Assembly: GCA_937900185.1 (NCBI GenBank)
Contig: CALCCW010000022.1
Span: 1 to 10,080, forward strand
Direction: 5' to 3'
DNA from: QQUK01 sp913009765
Lineage (GTDB): Bacteria; Zixibacteria; MSB-5A5; GN15; FEB-12
DNA: 10,080 nt
The position numbers were made by a program, and so were the translations under genes. A model generated the notes under the pieces. It saw only the letters and a program-made list of their open reading frames with translations. It was not told the origin of the DNA and did no database searches. Below are positions 6,711-10,080 of the stretch, piece by piece. The stretch's first letter is position 1, and the number at the start of each line of letters is the position of its first letter.

Positions 6711-6851
6711 TTATCGTTTTTCAATTTTTCTTTTAAGTAAATATTTTCCAAGTCCTTGAACCCATACCATCCAACTAATTAGGATAGAAACTAGTACACC
6801 AATAAGTTGGTACTTTAATAGGAAATCCAAGATAGATTGAATTTGTTCCAA
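6711..6851 (-). CDS. Short membrane-anchor ORF, N-terminal part of the split gene
   Basis: From a TTG at 6851 the frame gives 46 residues: an amphipathic start (MEQIQSILDFLLKYQ), one transmembrane helix (LIGVLVSILISWMVWV) and a positively charged tail (KYLLKRKIEKR) that would stay in the cytoplasm. AGAGGGA at about 6859-6865 is a good ribosome site eight bases before the TTG, and the start lies 15 bases after the AbiJ-like stop codon, in the same operon. The stop TAA (6711-6713) is directly followed, without frame change, by the 161-residue frame at 6225-6710. Either this is a genuine small membrane protein, or it is the anchor of a longer protein interrupted by a mutation or base error. I favour the second. 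Confidence 0.55.
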   Translation of the reverse strand: MEQIQSILDFLLKYQLIGVLVSILISWMVWVQGLGKYLLKRKIEKR

Positions 6852-6866
6852 TTTAAATTCCCTCTG

Positions 6867-7724
6867 TTACTCATTTAAAACATTGTCTTTATTTATTATA
6901 TTAAGTAAATAATTTGATAGTGCTGAACACCAAATCAATATAAATCGAGCATCTTCAAGAGTTGGTTCGCCATCACCTTTCATCAATCCGTGTCTAATTC
7001 CATCCGCAGAGGCAAAGTTATATAACTTCTCAATACTAACTTTGAAGTCTTTGTGTAATCCTGCATCTTTTGATATATGAGGCAAAACACTTTTTAAAGT
7101 ACCGTTTTTATTCTTTCCAATAATCTTAACAACAGTTTCAACTGCACTTATTGATTCTTTGATACAATTTCGGTAATTTGGCTTTTGCTTATCTGAAATA
7201 CTTTTAATTGCATTTGATATTTGGTGATTAACTTCTTCATGTGGAGTTCTCATTGCTTTTTCAATTGTCTCTATTTCAATATTGTTAGTTATTGGAGCAA
7301 TTAGACCGTCTACAAAGCGGTATCCAGAATTTTCTCTTTCAAATATTAAATTACAATCTTTGACAAACTCACTTGATTGTCCTCTTTGTACTTGGTCAGC
7401 TAAAGGAACGATAAATTCTATGAGCCCATATACTTTGTGAAATGTTAAATTATTAAATTTAGTTTGAAGAAGAGTAATCGCTGCATGTGCATGAAATGGG
7501 ATTTCTTGAGTTGGTAATTTTAAACAATCCATCCATATCGTTTGGAATATCTTTTTGTATGGCTCTATTAAGGCATTAAAAAGAGTGTCTTCTGCATCTT
7601 CAATACATGAATTCCAATAATACCGATTTAGTATATTCCACAGGCTGTTTCTAAGGTCATCATCCATTTCTTCTAACTGGACGATTTTTTCCGGTTCAAA
7701 GCCCATTCTTTTTGAAAAATCCAT
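6867..7724 (-). CDS. AbiJ-NTD4 / HEPN family protein (abortive-infection-like)
   Basis: A 285-residue protein whose start, FSKRMGFEP then DDDLRNSLWNIL (residues 3-32), fits the AbiJ N-terminal domain 4 family. The C-terminal half (about 165-280) fits the HEPN domain usual in these proteins: YRNCIKESISAVETVVKII (184-202), a TL-x-x-VLP helix, LYNFASADGIRHGLM (234-248) with the typical G-I-R-H-G, and a final helix from EDARFILIWCSALSNYL. HEPN domains are often RNases, and AbiJ of lactococci blocks phage by abortive infection; whether this member cleaves RNA is inference. No signal or membrane segment. The ATG at 7724 is preceded by AGAGGA (7732-7737 on this strand). It leads a two-part operon with the membrane-anchored gene 15 bases downstream. 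Strongly AT-rich compared with the HMG-CoA operon, consistent with horizontal arrival. Confidence 0.82.
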   Translation of the reverse strand: MDFSKRMGFEPEKIVQLEEMDDDLRNSLWNILNRYYWNSCIEDAEDTLFNALIEPYKKIFQTIWMDCLKLPTQEIPFHAHAAITLLQTKFNNLTFHKVYGLIEFIVPLADQVQRGQSSEFVKDCNLIFERENSGYRFVDGLIAPITNNIEIETIEKAMRTPHEEVNHQISNAIKSISDKQKPNYRNCIKESISAVETVVKIIGKNKNGTLKSVLPHISKDAGLHKDFKVSIEKLYNFASADGIRHGLMKGDGEPTLEDARFILIWCSALSNYLLNIINKDNVLNE

Positions 7725-7747
7725 CTATATATCCTCTAATTTTATTT

Positions 7748-7776
7748 AACATATAAGAATTTTCAGTTATCGGCAA
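7748..7776 (-). promoter_or_regulatory. Predicted promoter of the AbiJ-like operon
   Basis: On the minus strand TTGCCG (7776-7771) is separated by 17 bases from TATGTT (7753-7748), about 25 bases before the start codon at 7724. Each hexamer matches consensus at four of six places. AT-rich surroundings make chance matches likely. Confidence 0.3.
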
Positions 7777-7891
7777 TCTCTTTTTTATGTGATCTTCAAA
7801 ATAACATCATCTTGTATATTGCAGGATGAAACAAAAATTCATACCCCCCATATAATTTTGTATACGTAAAAATGGCGATGCCTTAAATTCT

Positions 7892-7948
7892 GTCTATGCC
7901 TTAGTCGACTGTAACGATTTCTACGTATCGTGCGAACGGGCTTGTTGA
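7892..7948 (+). pseudogene. umuC: Relic of a UmuC-type Y-family DNA polymerase (first ~16 residues)
   Basis: The frame at 7892-7939 reads VYALVDCNDFYVSCER, which matches the highly conserved N-terminus of UmuC (usually Met-x-ALVDCNNFYVSCER), including the first metal-binding Asp of the polymerase palm. The start codon is missing (GTC at the Met position) and similarity stops after CER at 7939; two more codons then reach TGA at 7946-7948. The sequence right after the break, GGCTTGTTGAAAAAGAC, resembles the ends of some insertion sequences, but no partner end or target duplication is visible. This is a dead fragment left by deletion or insertion; an intact umuDC operon once stood here or recombined here. 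Confidence 0.7.
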
Positions 7949-8157
7949 AAAAGACAATAAGTTTTTTTATATCTAATATGTTCCCCCAAATTATAAAACA
8001 AGAGTGAAAAGGCTCCGATTACTACTGACAATTACCCGCTATCTTAATGAATGGTAATTACTTTACTTTAAAGCCCTATTTCGTTATATTAAAAATCTGT
8101 ATTAAATTAAGATACACTTAATTGATAGATAACAATCAGTTATAAGGAAATTCGATT
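7949..8157. other. Intergenic stretch before the AtuA gene
   Basis: No gene is seen here. It contains an inverted repeat AATTACC (8030-8036) / GGTAATT (8053-8059) just ahead of a promoter-like pair, which could be an operator, and AT-rich leader sequence up to the ribosome site of the AtuA gene. Together with the umuC relic and the bases 7777-7891, where I see nothing else coding, it fills the gap between the AbiJ-like operon and the AtuA gene. Confidence 0.4.
8062..8090 (+). promoter_or_regulatory. Predicted promoter of the AtuA-family gene
   Basis: TTTACT at 8062-8067 and TATATT at 8085-8090 are 17 bases apart, leaving a leader of about 60 bases before the TTG start. The -35 element directly follows the inverted repeat 8030-8059. 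Confidence 0.35.
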
Positions 8158-9928
8158 TTGAAAAAGAAAATACGAATAGGAAACGCCGGCGGATATTGGG
8201 GAGATGATCTCTCTGCTTTAAAGAAGCAATTGACCGGTGGTCCGCTCGATTATATTACAATGGATTTCCTTGCTGAAATCACGATGTCGATTTTACAAAG
8301 ACAGCAGAAAAAAAACCAAGAATTAGGATATGCCGCTGATTTTTTAACCCAACTCGATGAATGTCTGCCTTTGATTGTTAAAAAAAATGTGCGTGTTATT
8401 TCAAATGCCGGTGGGATAAATCCAATTGGTATGGGTCGTAAAATTATTGAGCTCGCTAAATCTAAAAATCTTGATATAAAAGTCGGTGTTGTCTATGGCG
8501 ATGATATTGTAGATCATCTTTATGAACTGACAGCAGCAGGTGAACGGTTTACCAATATGGAAACCGGCGAGGACTTTTTTAAAGTTCGTTCAAAGATAAC
8601 ATCAGCAAATATTTATCTTGGAGCTGAACCGGTTGTGAAAGCTCTTGATGCCGGTTGTCATATTGTTGTAACCGGTCGGGTCACCGATACCGGAATAACA
8701 CTGGCACCGATGATTCATGAGTTTGGCTGGGCGATGGATGATTGGGATAAGATGGCATCGGGAATTATTGCCGGTCATATTATTGAATGCGGTGCTCAGG
8801 CGTCGGGGGGGAATATTACTGACTGGGAAGATGTGAAAACATTTTATAATATCGGCTATCCGATTATCGAGATGGAAAAAACCGGCGAATTTGTTGTTAC
8901 AAAACATAAAAAAACCGGCGGGTTGGTTTCTGAAAAAACGGTGAAAGAACAATTGGTATACGAGATGGGCGACCCTGAAAATTATATTTCACCGGACGGT
9001 ATTGCACGGTTTGATACAGTGAAGTTAAAAGCTGACGGGAAAGACCGTATAAGAGTTTTTGGTATAAAAGGGAAACCGGAACCGGACAATCTTAAAGTAT
9101 CAATGTCGTTTGAAGATGGTTGGAAATCAAATGGTTCAGTTTTAGTCTGCGGTCCAAATGTGATAAAAAAAGCTGAGACAGTTGCTGATATTCTCTGGGA
9201 TAAATTAAAACATAAATATGAAGATACTCGTACCGACGTAATCGGTACCGGTTCAATCTGGCCGGATAGTTTACAAGGGGGAAAAACAAATGAAGTATAT
9301 CTTCGGTTTGCCGTTCGAGATCGTGACTTCAACAAAGTAAATGATTTTGGAAAAGCATTATCGACATTAATTTTATCGGGTCCATCCGGCATGGCAGTTA
9401 CTGCCGGCGGTCGTCCAAAACCTTCTCGGGTTGTTGCCTACTGGCCTGCTCTCATGCACCGCAGTAGAGTTAATGCCAAAGTTCTTACCATTGACACTGC
9501 AAACAGTGAAGACTTCTTTGAAATTTCATTCCCGATACGCGTGCAGTCTCAATTAGCACTTAATGGAGTTACGGGTAAGCCTGTCGCAGCAAAAAAGAGA
9601 AAACCGACAGGAGCATTAAAGTCAGTCAAATTGAGACAAATTTGCTTTGCACGTTCAGGTGATAAAGGGGATACATGCAATATTGGTGTTCTTGCCCGTA
9701 CTCCAGAAATATATGATTGGATAGTTGATAACCTGACCTCAACAAAAGTGAAACAATTTTTTAAAGGTATTACATTTGGGGATGTTGACAGGTATGAACT
9801 TGACAATATTCATGCTCTCAATTTTCTATTGGAAGAAACATTAGGAGGTGGCGGAACTACTTCGTTGATGGTTGACCCGCAGGGGAAAACATTATCGCAG
9901 GCTCTGCTTGAAATGGAAATAAAAATAC
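8158..9928 (+). CDS. AtuA-family (DUF1446) protein, last residues lost to adapter
   Basis: The N-terminal ~450 residues carry the family signature: IRIGNAGGYWGDD at the start, then GGPLDYITMDFLAEITM, ISNAGGINP, VVTGRVTDT and GHIIECGAQASGGN. The C-terminal domain, from about residue 492, has the usual FARSGDKGDTCNIGV, DRYELDNIHALNF, LGGGGTTSL and DPQGKTLSQ blocks. AtuA is needed for acyclic terpene (citronellol/geranyl) use in Pseudomonas and relatives sit with branched acyl-CoA genes; its exact reaction is not established as far as I know. The start is TTG, supported by AAGGAAA at about 8144-8150. Real sequence ends at about codon 590: from 9929 the frame reads through sequencing adapter and gives a false IGRASCRERV tail to TAG 9963. 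Family members end about here, so only a few residues are missing. It could work with the HMG-CoA operon upstream, though the AbiJ-like block separates them. Confidence 0.9.
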
Positions 9929-9986
9929 AGATCGGAAGAGCGTCGTGTAGGGAAAGAGTGTAGATCTCGGTGGTCGCCGTATCATT
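9929..9986. other. Illumina TruSeq universal adapter (reverse complement), not genomic
   Basis: The 58 bases starting AGATCGGAAGAGCGTCGTGT and ending GTCGCCGTATCATT match, from memory, the full reverse complement of the TruSeq universal adapter. In the plus frame it adds IGRASCRERV to the AtuA protein; on the minus strand it gives the well-known false peptide NDTATTEIYTLSLHDALPI. This is library read-through left in the assembly. Confidence 0.98.
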
Positions 9987-10080
9987 AAAAAAAAAAAACA
10001 AAAAGTAAAAATAAAATATTTTGGGAATCGCACCGCACAACCTCACCAATACATCTTATCCTTCTCCTACTCTTCTTTCT
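9987..10080. other. Poly-A and low-complexity tail after the adapter, artefact
   Basis: Directly after the adapter comes a 12-base A run, then A-rich and later C/T-rich bases with no coding signal. Base calls after the end of an adapter typically look like this, so the stretch should be trimmed and not annotated. Confidence 0.85.

Noticed and set aside
7777..7891. A UmuD remnant before the umuC relic
   Set aside because: The frames there contain stops and show no recognisable UmuD motif such as the Ser/Lys protease site or its usual C-terminus.
8602..9392. Long minus-strand ORFs inside the AtuA gene
   Set aside because: They lie fully antisense to a strongly conserved coding region and resemble no family; they are frame shadows.
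9810..10049. Minus-strand ORF of 79 residues at the contig end
   Set aside because: Its core peptide (NDTATTEIYTLSLHDALPI) is translated sequencing adapter, and the rest is antisense to the AtuA gene or post-adapter noise.
1..10080. CRISPR arrays, tRNA or rRNA genes, complete insertion sequences
   Set aside because: No regularly spaced repeats, cloverleaf-type tRNA pattern, rRNA sequence or transposase reading frame was found on either strand by eye.

Overview
The window looks like the end of an AT-rich bacterial contig from a metagenome-style assembly. Gene starts carry good bacterial Shine-Dalgarno sites (AGGAGG, GGAGG, AGAGGA), two genes appear to start with TTG, and the gene content is mixed. 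The lineage cannot be fixed from the sequence. An uncultivated FCB-type or similar bacterium is a guess, based on an archaeal-type HMG-CoA synthase module sitting in an otherwise bacterial setting. The last ~150 bases (9929-10080) are not biological: they are Illumina adapter read-through followed by a poly-A and low-complexity tail.

Layout. 1-1631 (+): the 3' part of a multi-span membrane protein with C-terminal TPR repeats, cut by the window edge. 1796-2221 (+): a tautomerase-superfamily enzyme with Pro directly after Met. 2298-2882 (-): a small exported protein of unknown function. 3067-5691 (+): a tight three-gene operon of archaeal-type HMG-CoA synthase, SCP2-type acetoacetyl-CoA thiolase and a DUF35 OB-fold protein. 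It is preceded by a promoter overlapping a dyad and followed by a hairpin and a Rho-independent terminator. 5981-6163 (+): a headless copy of the tautomerase C-terminus. 6225-7724 (-): a defence-like pair, namely an AbiJ-NTD4/HEPN protein and a membrane-anchored partner whose frame is broken by one in-frame TAA. 7892-7948 (+): a relic of the first residues of a UmuC-type Y-family polymerase. 8158-9928 (+): an AtuA-family (DUF1446) protein that runs into the adapter a few residues before its expected end.

How the genes work together. In archaea the thiolase, HMG-CoA synthase and DUF35 protein form one complex that passes acetoacetyl-CoA directly to HMG-CoA synthesis, the entry to the mevalonate pathway. 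Gene order and overlaps here fit the same complex. The AtuA-family gene belongs to a family first linked to acyclic terpene and branched acyl-CoA catabolism, so the region may handle branched C5/C6 acyl-CoA chemistry, but no HMG-CoA reductase or lyase lies in the window to settle direction. The AbiJ-like block is visibly more AT-rich than the metabolic operon and lies between two gene relics, as expected of a recombination-prone insertion spot.

The most notable points are: the DUF35 protein has lost all four zinc-ribbon cysteines; the AbiJ partner gene is split by a single stop codon; two tautomerase copies sharing a 32-base perfect match flank the HMG-CoA operon; the umuC relic breaks sharply; and the contig end is contaminated with adapter.
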